Assembly: GCA_030833825.1 (NCBI GenBank)
Contig: JAURGL010000079.1
Coordinates: 1-7,769, forward strand
Direction: 5' to 3'
Source: Vulcanococcus sp. SFB_649D_100_25
Lineage (GTDB): Bacteria > Cyanobacteriota > Cyanobacteriia > PCC-6307 > Cyanobiaceae
DNA: 7,769 bases
Shown: one piece after another, positions 1 through 7,154 of the stretch
Position numbering within the stretch: position 1 is the stretch's first letter
How the letters are laid out: each line of letters begins with the position of its first letter
Notes under the pieces: model-generated
Databases searched by the model: none
What the model saw: only the letters and a program-made list of their open reading frames with translations
What the model was told of the DNA's origin: nothing
Made by a program: the position numbers and the translations under genes

Positions 1-792
1 CCCGTCTTCGGCGAGGGGGACCGGTCCGGCTTCATCAAGCCCGGTGTCCCCCTCCATCGCCGGGGTGATCACCACCAGGGCGGGGTCCAGGGCGGCCCCG
101 TAGCGCCACCAGCGTTTGGGTTCACGGATCGCGATTGGGGCGGGGTTCGCTGGAGGCTCGTTGCTGCTGGCCGTGGGGGCGGCGTCGGCTGCGGCGGCTT
201 TCGCCTCTTTGGCTTTCTGGGCCAGGAGGGCCCGACGCTTCACGGCCAGATCACTGAGGAGCTGGGCTCGGGTGCGGCCCCGCAGCTGGAAGAGGACGAA
301 GGGGTCTTCGCTGAAGCGCTCCCCCATCAAGTAGTAGACGGCGCTGACGTGCTTGCAGGGGTTCACCTTGTCGGGGCAGGTGCATTCGCTGCGGACCTCC
401 TGCAACTTGAAGGGGAACAGGCGCTTGCCGCTGGCGGCGAAAGCCCGCTCGATGTCCTGGGGCATGACTCCTGCGAGGAGCTGGGCGGACCAGCGGGCTT
501 TCTGCCCGAGGGCTTCGAGGACGTAGTTCCAGTCCTCGTCGCTGAGGACATCCAGCCAGAGCTTCACCTTGTAGGGGTCCTCTCCGCTGCCCTGCACGCG
601 GGCATGGACCCGGCGCCCTTCAAAGCGGATCGAGAGGACATTGCCCTCGCGGGCATAGGCCCAGGCGCGCTCCAGGCGTTTCTTAAAGCGGTAGCCGTTG
701 ATCAGCTCCATCCACTGCTCAACCCACCAGGGCTGGTGCCCCAGACCCTGATCGCCCAGTTGGGTGGTGATGCCGTTGGAAGACAGAGTCAT
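1..792 (-). CDS. SWIM zinc-finger protein (3' end beyond window)
   Basis: This reading frame is open from an ATG at 792-790 to the left edge (264 codons seen, no stop), so the C-terminus is missing. Residues 137-148 read CTCPDKVNPCKH, the CxCx(n)CxH signature of a SWIM zinc finger, with Cys137, Cys139, Cys146 and His148 as the expected zinc ligands. The N-terminal 130 residues are rich in Trp and basic residues (for example WWVEQWMELINGYRFKKRLE from residue 22). The finger is followed by a helical stretch, an Ala/Pro-rich linker at about 194-219, and a conserved-looking tail that begins KRWWRYG at 226. SWIM domains are known to bind nucleic acid or protein and occur with bacterial SWI2/SNF2 ATPases. 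Here the gene lies 4 bp behind an SNF2 gene, so it is inferred to be its partner. The GAGGA at 805-801 supports the start. The family call is firm; the exact molecular role is not known. Confidence 0.88.
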   Translation of the reverse strand, partial: MTLSSNGITTQLGDQGLGHQPWWVEQWMELINGYRFKKRLERAWAYAREGNVLSIRFEGRRVHARVQGSGEDPYKVKLWLDVLSDEDWNYVLEALGQKARWSAQLLAGVMPQDIERAFAASGKRLFPFKLQEVRSECTCPDKVNPCKHVSAVYYLMGERFSEDPFVLFQLRGRTRAQLLSDLAVKRRALLAQKAKEAKAAAADAAPTASSNEPPANPAPIAIREPKRWWRYGAALDPALVVITPAMEGDTGLDEAGPVPLAEDG

Positions 793-796
793 CGCT

Positions 797-3700
797 TCAA
801 TCCTCGCTGAGGGTGACCAGGTCTTTGAGCTGCCTGACGTCCATACCGCCGAGCCAGTCTTCGCCGGAGCCCACGATGTCTTCGGCCAGTTTTGACTTCT
901 CCTTGATCATCCGGTCGATCCGTTCCTCCACCGAACCGCTGGTGATGAACTTGTGGACCATCACCCGGTTCTGCTGCCCGATCCGGTAGGCCCGGTCTGT
1001 GGCCTGGTTCTCCACGGCCGGGTTCCACCAGCGATCGATGTGGAACACGTGGCTGGCTCGGGTCAGGTTGAGGCCGACCCCGCCTGCTTTGAGGGAGAGC
1101 AGGAACAACTGAGGCCCCCGGGGGTCGTCCTGGAAGCGATCCACCATCGCTTGGCGTTCGACCTTGCTGGTGTTCCCGTAGAGGAAGGGGACTTCTTGGC
1201 GCCACTTCTGCTCCAGGTGAGCTTTGAGCAGGTGCCCCCATTCGGCGAATTGGGTGAACAGCAGGGCCCGATCGCCGGCCTCCATCACCTCTTCGAGAAT
1301 TTCTTCGAGGCGCTGCACCTTGGCGCTCCGGGCGGCGAACTCCTTGAAGAAGCTCGCATCGGCGGTGTCGGGGTCCTGCTTGAGGGCCAGAGCTGGGTGG
1401 TTGCAGATCTGCTTGAGCCGGGTGAGTAGCGCCAGCACCTGCCCGTGCTTCTGCCCCAGGGGCGCCCGGGCGATCGCATCGAGGCTCTCCTCCACGGTTT
1501 TGTTGTAGAGCTTTTTCTGCTCGGGGGCGAGGCCCACCCATTCGCTCAGTTCCACCTTCTCCGGCAGGTCAGAAATGATCGACTTGTCGGTCTTCAGGCG
1601 GCGCAGGATGAAGGGACCGACGCGTCCCTTGAGATCCCGCAGGGATGACATGTCGCCATAGCGTTCGATCGGCATTCGGTAGCGCTGGCGGAAGAAGGGC
1701 TCATCACCGAGCACCTTCGGGTTGAGGAAATCCATCAGGGCCCAGAGCTCACTGACGCGGTTTTCCACCGGGGTGCCGGTCAGGGCAATGCGGAAGCGAG
1801 GTCCTTTTGCTGGGCGCCCCAGGTCGCGGGCCGCCATCGACTGCTTGGCGGTGTGGTTCTTGATCGCCTGGGCCTCATCGATCACGACCCCCTGCCAATC
1901 CACCTTGTCGAGGACCTCGCTGTCGCGCTGCAGCAACCCGTAGGTGGTGAGGACCAGGTCGACCCCCTTGAGGGCTTTCTTCAGGGCCTCGGGGCTGGAG
2001 GGGCGCCGCGGGCCGTAGTGCTCAGTCACCACCAGATCGGGGGTAAAGGCGGTGGCTTCCCGCTTCCAGTTGGTCAGCACCGAGGTGGGAGCCACCAGCA
2101 GGACCGGGCGTTTGAGTTCCTCCTCGGCCTTGAGGTGTTGCAGGAAGGCCAGCAGCTGGATCGTTTTGCCCAGACCCATGTCGTCCGCGAGGCAGGCCCC
2201 CTGATCGAAGCGATGCAGGAACGCCAGCCAGCCCAGGCCGCGCTCCTGGTAGGGGCGCAACTGCCCGGCAAAGCCGGGAGGGGCGGGCAGGGGGTCCGGG
2301 GCCTTCTGCTGGTGGTATTGCTCCAGCACCGCCTGCAGGCGCGGGCCGGCGGTGAAGGCATGGACGGGCATGCGCTGCAGCGTTTCCCCTTCGTTGCCGG
2401 TGATCCGCAGGGCGTCATCGAGGCTGAAGGGGGGCTCTGAGGCGCAGAACTTCTCGGCGTTCTTGAGATCGAGGGGCCGCAGCTCGATCCAGGCCCCCTT
2501 GTGCTGAACCAGGGGGCTGCGTTTGGCGGAGAGCTTCTCGAGGTCCTTGAGGTTCAAGGTGACCCCTCCGATCATGAATTCCCAGCGCCACTCCAGGCTT
2601 TCCCCAAGGGTGAAGCCACGGGATTTCTCCGGCAGCTCGGCGGTGATCGCCAAGCCAAGGCGGCTGGCCAGGCCTCCCGAGAGGCTGGGGGGTAGGACCA
2701 CCCCGACCCCCACATCCCGCAGGCGGCTGGCGGCTGTGCGCACCAGCACAAAGGCTTCTGCTGGGGTGATTTGCATGGCCTCGGGGGTGGAGGCATCAAG
2801 GCCCCGCTCCAGGGGCTCAAAGGCCAGGAGTGCACGGCCCATGCCCTCGAGGAGCAGGGCCCCCGGTTGTTCCAGCTGGATTTCGCCGAGGGCCAGGTTC
2901 CCGTCGCCGGCGGCCCAGACCATCCCCGCCGGCACCCGCAGGCTGGGGTCCGCTTCCGCCTGCAGACCGAAGCGCAGCTCCCAGAGCTCTTCCCCTTCCG
3001 GGGGGGTGAAGAGTTCCAGGCAGGCCCGCGCCGGGGCCACCTTGCCGGCCACGGTTTCGCGCCAGTGGTGGCTGGCCCCGCAGAGGCGCTCCTGGTCCTC
3101 TTCGTCGAGCTTGAGCTTCCCGTCCCGGCTGGCGAGGCCCTCCTCCCAGGCGGCCAGGAGGGGATCGAGGCCGGCGGCCCCTGGACTGAAGGCCGAGCGC
3201 AGCTGCCCATCCACCAGTTTTTCAACGATGCTCGCCACCAGGAGCCGGTTGGAGCGCGGCCTGCCGCAGGCCAAAAATTGATCGGGGCTGGAGGCGGCCA
3301 CCACCTGGGGCATCCGGGCCGCCAGCTCCTCGAGGCGTCGCCGGTCGTCCTCTCGGTTCAACAGGGGCTTCCAGCTGGCCTTGCCGTCATCGCTCTCGGG
3401 CAGCCAGCGGCCGCGGGCGATCAGGCTCAGGCACCAGCGCTGCACGTGGCACCACCAGAGGAGGTCGTCCCCCAGACCCGCCTCGTAGGTGCCGGAGAGG
3501 GGCAGTTGATTGAGCCATTCCGCCGCTGGACCCGGCTTGAGGAACCAGCCCTCCACCTGCCAGGGCCACCAGGTCAGGTCCTTGGGGAGGGGCTCTCCGG
3601 ATTGCAGGGGTAATCCGCTCCAGGCGCCCCCATCACTGCTCTTTTGACCGCGGCTCTGCTGCTGCCGGCTGGGCAGGGTGAGGCTGATGGTGGCCTGCCG

Positions 3701-3916
3701 CAGGTCTTCCGACCAGAAGTTGTTCTCGTCCAGCCAGGTGGCCAGGTCGTCGAGATCCAGGCTCAGGGGGTGGAACGGTGCCTCGGCAGCGGGCGTGACG
3801 GGTTCGGCCACGCGCCAGGTGTCAGCCCAGATCAACAGGCCAGCGGTGGGGGCTTTCCCCTTGGCGAAACTCCCCGCCGGGACGACGGGCAGCCAGGTGG
3901 CATGCAGCAGGCTCAT
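797..3916 (-). CDS. SNF2-family DEAD/DEAH-box ATPase (helicase-like)
   Basis: This 1039-residue protein has a complete SNF2 motor in its C-terminal half. Visible motifs are LRPYQERGLGWL at 553-564, motif I DDMGLGKT at 578-585 (Lys584 for ATP), motif Ia LLVAPTSVLTNW at 606-617, motif II DEAQ at 680-683, motif III LTGTP at 712-716, LLFTQF near 885-890, motif V SLKAGGVGLNLT at 941-952, and motif VI QATDRAYRIGQ at 971-981. The DRWWNPAVENQ block typical of SNF2 proteins comes just before motif VI. SNF2 motors use ATP to translocate on double-stranded DNA and to remodel protein-DNA complexes, usually without strand unwinding. The first ~540 residues are a family-specific region, very rich in Trp near the start, that resembles the SNF2-associated N-terminal region of bacterial YwqA-like proteins; that match is from memory. 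The ATG at 3916 gives the family-like start MSLLHATWLP; no clear Shine-Dalgarno precedes it. The gene starts 18 bp after the membrane-protein gene and ends 4 bp before the SWIM gene. No frameshift or missing motor motif is seen. Confidence 0.95.
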   Translation of the reverse strand: MSLLHATWLPVVPAGSFAKGKAPTAGLLIWADTWRVAEPVTPAAEAPFHPLSLDLDDLATWLDENNFWSEDLRQATISLTLPSRQQQSRGQKSSDGGAWSGLPLQSGEPLPKDLTWWPWQVEGWFLKPGPAAEWLNQLPLSGTYEAGLGDDLLWWCHVQRWCLSLIARGRWLPESDDGKASWKPLLNREDDRRRLEELAARMPQVVAASSPDQFLACGRPRSNRLLVASIVEKLVDGQLRSAFSPGAAGLDPLLAAWEEGLASRDGKLKLDEEDQERLCGASHHWRETVAGKVAPARACLELFTPPEGEELWELRFGLQAEADPSLRVPAGMVWAAGDGNLALGEIQLEQPGALLLEGMGRALLAFEPLERGLDASTPEAMQITPAEAFVLVRTAASRLRDVGVGVVLPPSLSGGLASRLGLAITAELPEKSRGFTLGESLEWRWEFMIGGVTLNLKDLEKLSAKRSPLVQHKGAWIELRPLDLKNAEKFCASEPPFSLDDALRITGNEGETLQRMPVHAFTAGPRLQAVLEQYHQQKAPDPLPAPPGFAGQLRPYQERGLGWLAFLHRFDQGACLADDMGLGKTIQLLAFLQHLKAEEELKRPVLLVAPTSVLTNWKREATAFTPDLVVTEHYGPRRPSSPEALKKALKGVDLVLTTYGLLQRDSEVLDKVDWQGVVIDEAQAIKNHTAKQSMAARDLGRPAKGPRFRIALTGTPVENRVSELWALMDFLNPKVLGDEPFFRQRYRMPIERYGDMSSLRDLKGRVGPFILRRLKTDKSIISDLPEKVELSEWVGLAPEQKKLYNKTVEESLDAIARAPLGQKHGQVLALLTRLKQICNHPALALKQDPDTADASFFKEFAARSAKVQRLEEILEEVMEAGDRALLFTQFAEWGHLLKAHLEQKWRQEVPFLYGNTSKVERQAMVDRFQDDPRGPQLFLLSLKAGGVGLNLTRASHVFHIDRWWNPAVENQATDRAYRIGQQNRVMVHKFITSGSVEERIDRMIKEKSKLAEDIVGSGEDWLGGMDVRQLKDLVTLSED
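801..805 (-). promoter_or_regulatory. Ribosome binding site of the SWIM gene inside the SNF2 gene
   Basis: GAGGA on the minus strand sits 8 nt before the ATG of the SWIM gene. It is formed by the last two sense codons of the SNF2 gene (GAG GAT, Glu-Asp), followed by its TGA, four bases and the ATG. Ribosomes ending on the SNF2 message would stop on top of this site, which suggests translational coupling of the two proteins. It also fixes the SWIM start at 792. Confidence 0.6.
1470..1477. repeat. Single HIP1 octamer (GCGATCGC)
   Basis: An exact GCGATCGC palindrome lies inside the SNF2 gene. This octamer is highly over-represented in many cyanobacterial genomes. I found only one exact copy in the window, about what chance allows at this base composition, so it agrees with a cyanobacterial origin but does not demonstrate it. 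Confidence 0.5.
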
Positions 3917-3934
3917 GGAGGCGGGGCCTGGGGT

Positions 3935-4369
3935 TCAGGGGCGCCGCTGGATCGGTTCAAACCGGTTCACGACAAGTCGCGAGAGGGCTTGCGATCCGTG
4001 CAGCACCAGCGCGGCGCCGATCAGCGGCAGCCATGCACGAATGAGCTCCATCATCACAGCTGGAGCGACCCCAGCCAAGGCCTGGGGCCAAGGGCCCTCC
4101 AAAGGCCAGGGGCTCAGGGCCGGTAAACCCAGGCTGTGAATGCCGCAGACCGCCCCCACCAGGCCCGCCTGCAGGTGGCTGTCATTGGGATCCACCCGTT
4201 GCAGGTGAAACGCCAGGAGGCCATAGAAGAAGCCGCAGCCCCCAGCCCTCAGGGCCGATTCGAGCCCGAGGGGAAGCCCCAGGAGCAGGGCGCTGAAACC
4301 TGCCCCCAGTGCCCAGGCGATCGACTGGAGCCGCAGCTGGGCGCGGGATGGCTCTGAAGGGGCGCTCAT
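3935..4369 (-). CDS. Small multi-pass membrane protein, function unknown
   Basis: The 144-residue product has about four hydrophobic segments: roughly residues 17-36 (with ALLLGLPLG), 43-56 (GGCGFFYGLLAFHL), 67-86 (AGLVGAVCGIHSLGLPA) and 98-124 (two thirds of it hydrophobic, with Glu109 and Arg111 near its centre). The N-terminus (RAQLR) and the C-terminus (RLVVNRFEPIQRRP) carry the positive charges, so both ends are probably cytoplasmic. There is no signal peptide and no recognisable catalytic motif. I do not recognise a named family; it resembles small conserved membrane proteins of picocyanobacteria. It is the first gene of the leftward set, 18 bp before the SNF2 ATPase, and diverges from alaS. 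The ATG at 4369 has no clear Shine-Dalgarno, which is common in cyanobacteria, so the exact start is less certain than the frame. GC-rich third positions and the fit between its neighbours support it as a real gene. Confidence 0.75.
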   Translation of the reverse strand: MSAPSEPSRAQLRLQSIAWALGAGFSALLLGLPLGLESALRAGGCGFFYGLLAFHLQRVDPNDSHLQAGLVGAVCGIHSLGLPALSPWPLEGPWPQALAGVAPAVMMELIRAWLPLIGAALVLHGSQALSRLVVNRFEPIQRRP

Positions 4370-4410
4370 GCTGCGCGATCATGCCCGGTTCAGGCTTTTC
4401 TTGCTTCCCC
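4370..4410. promoter_or_regulatory. Divergent intergenic region between the SNF2 set and alaS
   Basis: Two divergent start codons, 4369 leftward and 4411 rightward, are separated by 41 bp. Transcription in both directions must start here or inside the opposite gene. I see no convincing -10/-35 pair on either strand and no Shine-Dalgarno for either gene. The call of a regulatory region therefore rests on gene arrangement only. Confidence 0.4.
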
Positions 4411-7050
4411 ATGGCTGCCGCCGCCCCTCGCACTGGTGCTGAGATCCGCGCGGCCTTCCTTGATTTCTACGAGGAGCGCGGCCATAAGCCGATGGCGAGT
4501 GCCTCCCTGGTGCCCGAAGACCCCACGGTCCTGCTCACCATCGCCGGGATGCTGCCCTTCAAGCCGGTCTTCCTCGGGCAACAGCAGCGGCCGGCGCCCC
4601 GGGCCACCAGCTCCCAGAAGTGCATCCGCACCAATGACATCGAGAACGTGGGCCGCACGGCCCGGCATCACACGTTCTTCGAGATGCTCGGCAACTTCTC
4701 CTTTGGGGACTACTTCAAGGAGCAGGCAATCCAGTGGGCCTGGTCACTGAGCACCGGGGTGTTCGGCCTCTCGCCCAAGAACCTCGTGGTGAGCGTGTTT
4801 CGTGAGGACGACGAAGCCGAGGCGATCTGGCGCGATGTGGTGGGGGTGAACCCCAAGCGGATCATCCGGATGGATGAGGCCGACAACTTCTGGGCTTCCG
4901 GCCCCACCGGCCCCTGCGGCCCCTGCTCGGAGATCTACTACGACTTCAAACCCGAACTGGGCGACGACGGGATCGATCTTGAGGACGACTCCCGCTTCAT
5001 CGAGTTCTACAACTTGGTGTTCATGCAGTACAACCGCGACGCCGAGGGGACCCTCACGCCGCTGGCGAACCGCAACATCGACACCGGGATGGGTCTTGAG
5101 CGGATGGCTCAGATCCTGCAGAAGGTCCCCAACAACTACGAGACCGATCTGATCTACCCGCTGATTGAAACGGCGGCATCCCTGGCGGGTATTGACTACC
5201 CGGCCCTCGATGACAAGGGCAAGACGTCTCTGAAGGTGATCGGGGATCACAGCCGGGCCATTACCCTGCTGATCTGTGACGGCGTCACCGCTAGCAACCT
5301 GGGCCGCGGCTACATCCTGCGCCGCCTGTTGCGCCGTGTGGTGCGCCACGGACGGCTCCTCGGCATCGACAAGCCATTCCTGACGGCGATGGGTGAGGCG
5401 TCGATCGCCCTGATGCAGGCCGCTTATCCGCAGCTGCTGGAGCGCCGCGAGGTGATCCTGGCGGAGCTGCAGCGGGAAGAGGCCCGCTTCCTGGAAACCC
5501 TGGAGCGGGGCGAGAAGCTGCTGGCTGATGTCCTGGCGGCCAAGCCCAAGCAGATCTCAGGGGAGCAGGCCTTTGAGCTCTACGACACCTACGGCTTCCC
5601 CCTGGAGCTCACCGAGGAGATCGCCGAGGAGCATGGGCTCAGGGTGGATCTCGAAGGCTTCGAGGCGGCGATGGAGGCCCAGCGCCAGCGGGCCAAGGCC
5701 GCGGCGGTGAGCATCGATCTCACCCTGCAGGACGCCATTGATCAGATGGCCGCTGAGCTGGAGGCCACCAGTTTCCGTGGCTACGAGTTGCTGGATCACA
5801 GCAGCAGCGTTCTCGCCCTGGTGGTGAATGGCGAACCGGCGGAGCGTGCGGAAGCCGGCGATCAGGTCCAGGTGGTCCTCGACACCACACCCTTCTATGG
5901 AGAGGGGGGCGGCCAGGTGGGGGATCGCGGTGTCCTCAGCGGTGATGGTCTGATCGTGACGATCGAGGCCGTCAGCCGCAACCGCAGTGTGTTCGTGCAC
6001 AGCGGACGGGTAGAGCGGGGCAGCCTCTCGGTGGGGGATGTGGTCCATGGACAGGTGGACCGGTCCTGCCGTCGCCGTGCCCAGGCCAACCACACCGCGA
6101 CGCACCTGCTGCAGGCCGCCCTGAAGCAGGTGGTGGATCCCGGGATTGGTCAGGCCGGTTCGCTGGTGGACTTCGATCGCCTCCGCTTCGACTTCCACTG
6201 CCCCCGTGCGATCACGGCCGAGGAGCTCGAGCAGATCGAGGCCCTGATCAACGGCTGGATTGCCGAGGCCCACAGCCTCGAGGTTCAGGAGATGGCGATC
6301 GAGAAGGCCAAGGCCGCCGGGGCGGTGGCGATGTTTGGGGAGAAGTACGCCGATGTGGTGCGGGTGGTCGACGTGCCTGGGGTGTCGATGGAGCTCTGCG
6401 GGGGCACCCACGTGAGCAACACCGCTGAGATCGGTCTGTTCAAGATCGTCAGCGAGAGCGGGGTGGCCGCCGGCATCCGTCGGATCGAGGCCGTCGCCGG
6501 TGCTGCGGTGCTCGCTTATCTCAACGAGCGTGATGTGGTGGTCAAGCAGCTGGGGGAGCGCTTCAAGGCGCAGCCGGCTGAGATCGTCGAGCGGGTTCTG
6601 ACCCTGCAGGCGGAGCTGAAGGCCAGCCAGAAGGCCTTGTCGGCAGCCCGCGAAGAGCTGGCCCTGGCCAAGTCTGCGGCCCTGGCGAGCCAAGCCGAAG
6701 CCATCGGCTCCTTCCAGGTGCTGATCAGCCGCCTGGATGGCGTCGAGGGTGGCGGCCTGCAGAGCGCTGCCCAGGGGCTAGCCGATCAGCTCGGTGATGG
6801 AGCGGCTGTGGTGCTCGGTGGTCTCCCCGATCCCGCTGATTTGGGCAAGGTGATCCTGGTGGCGGCGTTTGGGAAGGCCGTGATCGCCAAGGGCCAGCAG
6901 GCCGGCAAATTCATCGGAGCGGTGGCCAAGGCCTGCGGCGGCGGCGGCGGCGGCCGGCCCAACCTGGCCCAGGCCGGTGGTCGCGATGGGGCAGCCCTCG
7001 ATGGGGCATTGGAGCAGGCCCGCAAGGAGCTCGGCTCGGCCTTGGGCTGA
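4411..7050 (+). CDS. alaS: Alanyl-tRNA synthetase
   Basis: This cytoplasmic class II synthetase charges tRNA(Ala) with alanine using ATP and hydrolyses mischarged Ser- and Gly-tRNA(Ala). From the ATG at 4411 it has 879 residues, close to the 876 of E. coli AlaRS. The catalytic domain shows a motif 2 region, RTARHHTFFEMLGNFSFGDY at 82-101, and motif 3 DTGMGLERM at 224-232. The editing domain has HTATH at 561-565 and CGGTH at 663-667, which supply the zinc ligands His561, His565, Cys663 and His667. A coiled-coil stretch follows at about 722-765. The C-Ala domain ends in a six-glycine run plus RPNLAQAGG at 843-857. All parts are intact. The frame stays open upstream to ATGs at 4381 and 4309. I chose 4411 because MAAAAPRTGAEIRAAFLDFY starts like known cyanobacterial AlaRS, and because 4309 would run 61 bp into the divergent gene. 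No Shine-Dalgarno decides between 4381 and 4411. Confidence 0.97.
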   Translation: MAAAAPRTGAEIRAAFLDFYEERGHKPMASASLVPEDPTVLLTIAGMLPFKPVFLGQQQRPAPRATSSQKCIRTNDIENVGRTARHHTFFEMLGNFSFGDYFKEQAIQWAWSLSTGVFGLSPKNLVVSVFREDDEAEAIWRDVVGVNPKRIIRMDEADNFWASGPTGPCGPCSEIYYDFKPELGDDGIDLEDDSRFIEFYNLVFMQYNRDAEGTLTPLANRNIDTGMGLERMAQILQKVPNNYETDLIYPLIETAASLAGIDYPALDDKGKTSLKVIGDHSRAITLLICDGVTASNLGRGYILRRLLRRVVRHGRLLGIDKPFLTAMGEASIALMQAAYPQLLERREVILAELQREEARFLETLERGEKLLADVLAAKPKQISGEQAFELYDTYGFPLELTEEIAEEHGLRVDLEGFEAAMEAQRQRAKAAAVSIDLTLQDAIDQMAAELEATSFRGYELLDHSSSVLALVVNGEPAERAEAGDQVQVVLDTTPFYGEGGGQVGDRGVLSGDGLIVTIEAVSRNRSVFVHSGRVERGSLSVGDVVHGQVDRSCRRRAQANHTATHLLQAALKQVVDPGIGQAGSLVDFDRLRFDFHCPRAITAEELEQIEALINGWIAEAHSLEVQEMAIEKAKAAGAVAMFGEKYADVVRVVDVPGVSMELCGGTHVSNTAEIGLFKIVSESGVAAGIRRIEAVAGAAVLAYLNERDVVVKQLGERFKAQPAEIVERVLTLQAELKASQKALSAAREELALAKSAALASQAEAIGSFQVLISRLDGVEGGGLQSAAQGLADQLGDGAAVVLGGLPDPADLGKVILVAAFGKAVIAKGQQAGKFIGAVAKACGGGGGGRPNLAQAGGRDGAALDGALEQARKELGSALG

Positions 7051-7071
7051 GCTCCTGCGGCAGGGGCAGCC
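7045..7071 (+). terminator. Hairpin at the alaS stop codon, possible terminator without U-tract
   Basis: GGCT (7045-7048) pairs with AGCC (7068-7071). After a two-base GA bulge, GCTCCTG (7051-7057) pairs with CAGGGGC (7061-7067) around a CGG loop, giving 11 pairs with one G-U. The stem starts within the last alaS codon and includes the stop codon. No T-run follows, so it is not a standard intrinsic terminator. It could end transcription weakly or protect the alaS 3' end. Confidence 0.4.
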
Positions 7072-7107
7072 GGCTTGGGAACCGTTCCCGCCGGGTGGCG
7101 TCCCGGC
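7070..7107 (+). other. Two further overlapping hairpins in the alaS 3' region
   Basis: Hairpin 2 pairs CCGGC (7070-7074) with GCCGG (7090-7094) and, after a TT bulge, GGGAA (7077-7081) with TTCCC (7085-7089) around a CCG loop. Hairpin 3 pairs GCCGGG (7090-7095) with CCCGGC (7102-7107) around a six-base loop. Hairpin 2 shares outer bases with both its neighbours, so adjacent full-length stems cannot form together. High GC makes chance hairpins likely. Confidence 0.35.
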
Positions 7108-7140
7108 AGAGCAGGGGAATCCTTCAGGTATTGATTGCCG

Positions 7141-7145
7141 AGGAG
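7141..7145 (+). promoter_or_regulatory. Ribosome binding site of the 67-residue ORF
   Basis: AGGAG ends 9 nt before the ATG at 7155, a normal Shine-Dalgarno distance. It favours this start over the in-frame ATG at 7095, which lies within the hairpin region and has no such site. Confidence 0.55.
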
Positions 7146-7154
7146 CTGCACGCC

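Noticed and set aside
349..810. 153-codon plus-strand ORF at the left end
   Set aside because: The opposite strand encodes the SWIM protein with its zinc ligands in place; this ORF is its antisense shadow.
1865..1880. DEAQ instead of DEAH in SNF2 motif II as a possible defect
   Set aside because: DEAQ is usual in the YwqA-like bacterial SNF2 group; the Asp and Glu needed for ATP hydrolysis are present.
2523..3613. Long plus-strand ORFs (252 and 280 codons) opposite the SNF2 gene
   Set aside because: They lie wholly antisense to a gene with clear SNF2 character. Long antisense frames are expected at this GC content, and their composition (Arg/Ser/Pro/Gly-rich) is that of shadow frames.
4309..4410. 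AlaRS starting at the ATG at 4309 with 34 extra residues
   Set aside because: It would overlap the start of the divergent gene by 61 bp, and the extra residues do not look like the family N-terminus. The start at 4411 gives the usual AlaRS length.
5557..6693. 378-codon minus-strand ORF opposite alaS
   Set aside because: It overlaps the conserved editing domain of AlaRS on the other strand. The translation is a His/Leu/Gly/Asp-rich shadow with no recognisable motif.
7095..7154. Longer form (87 residues) of the small ORF starting at 7095
   Set aside because: The upstream ATG falls within the hairpin chain and lacks a ribosome site, while AGGAG lies 9 nt before the ATG at 7155.
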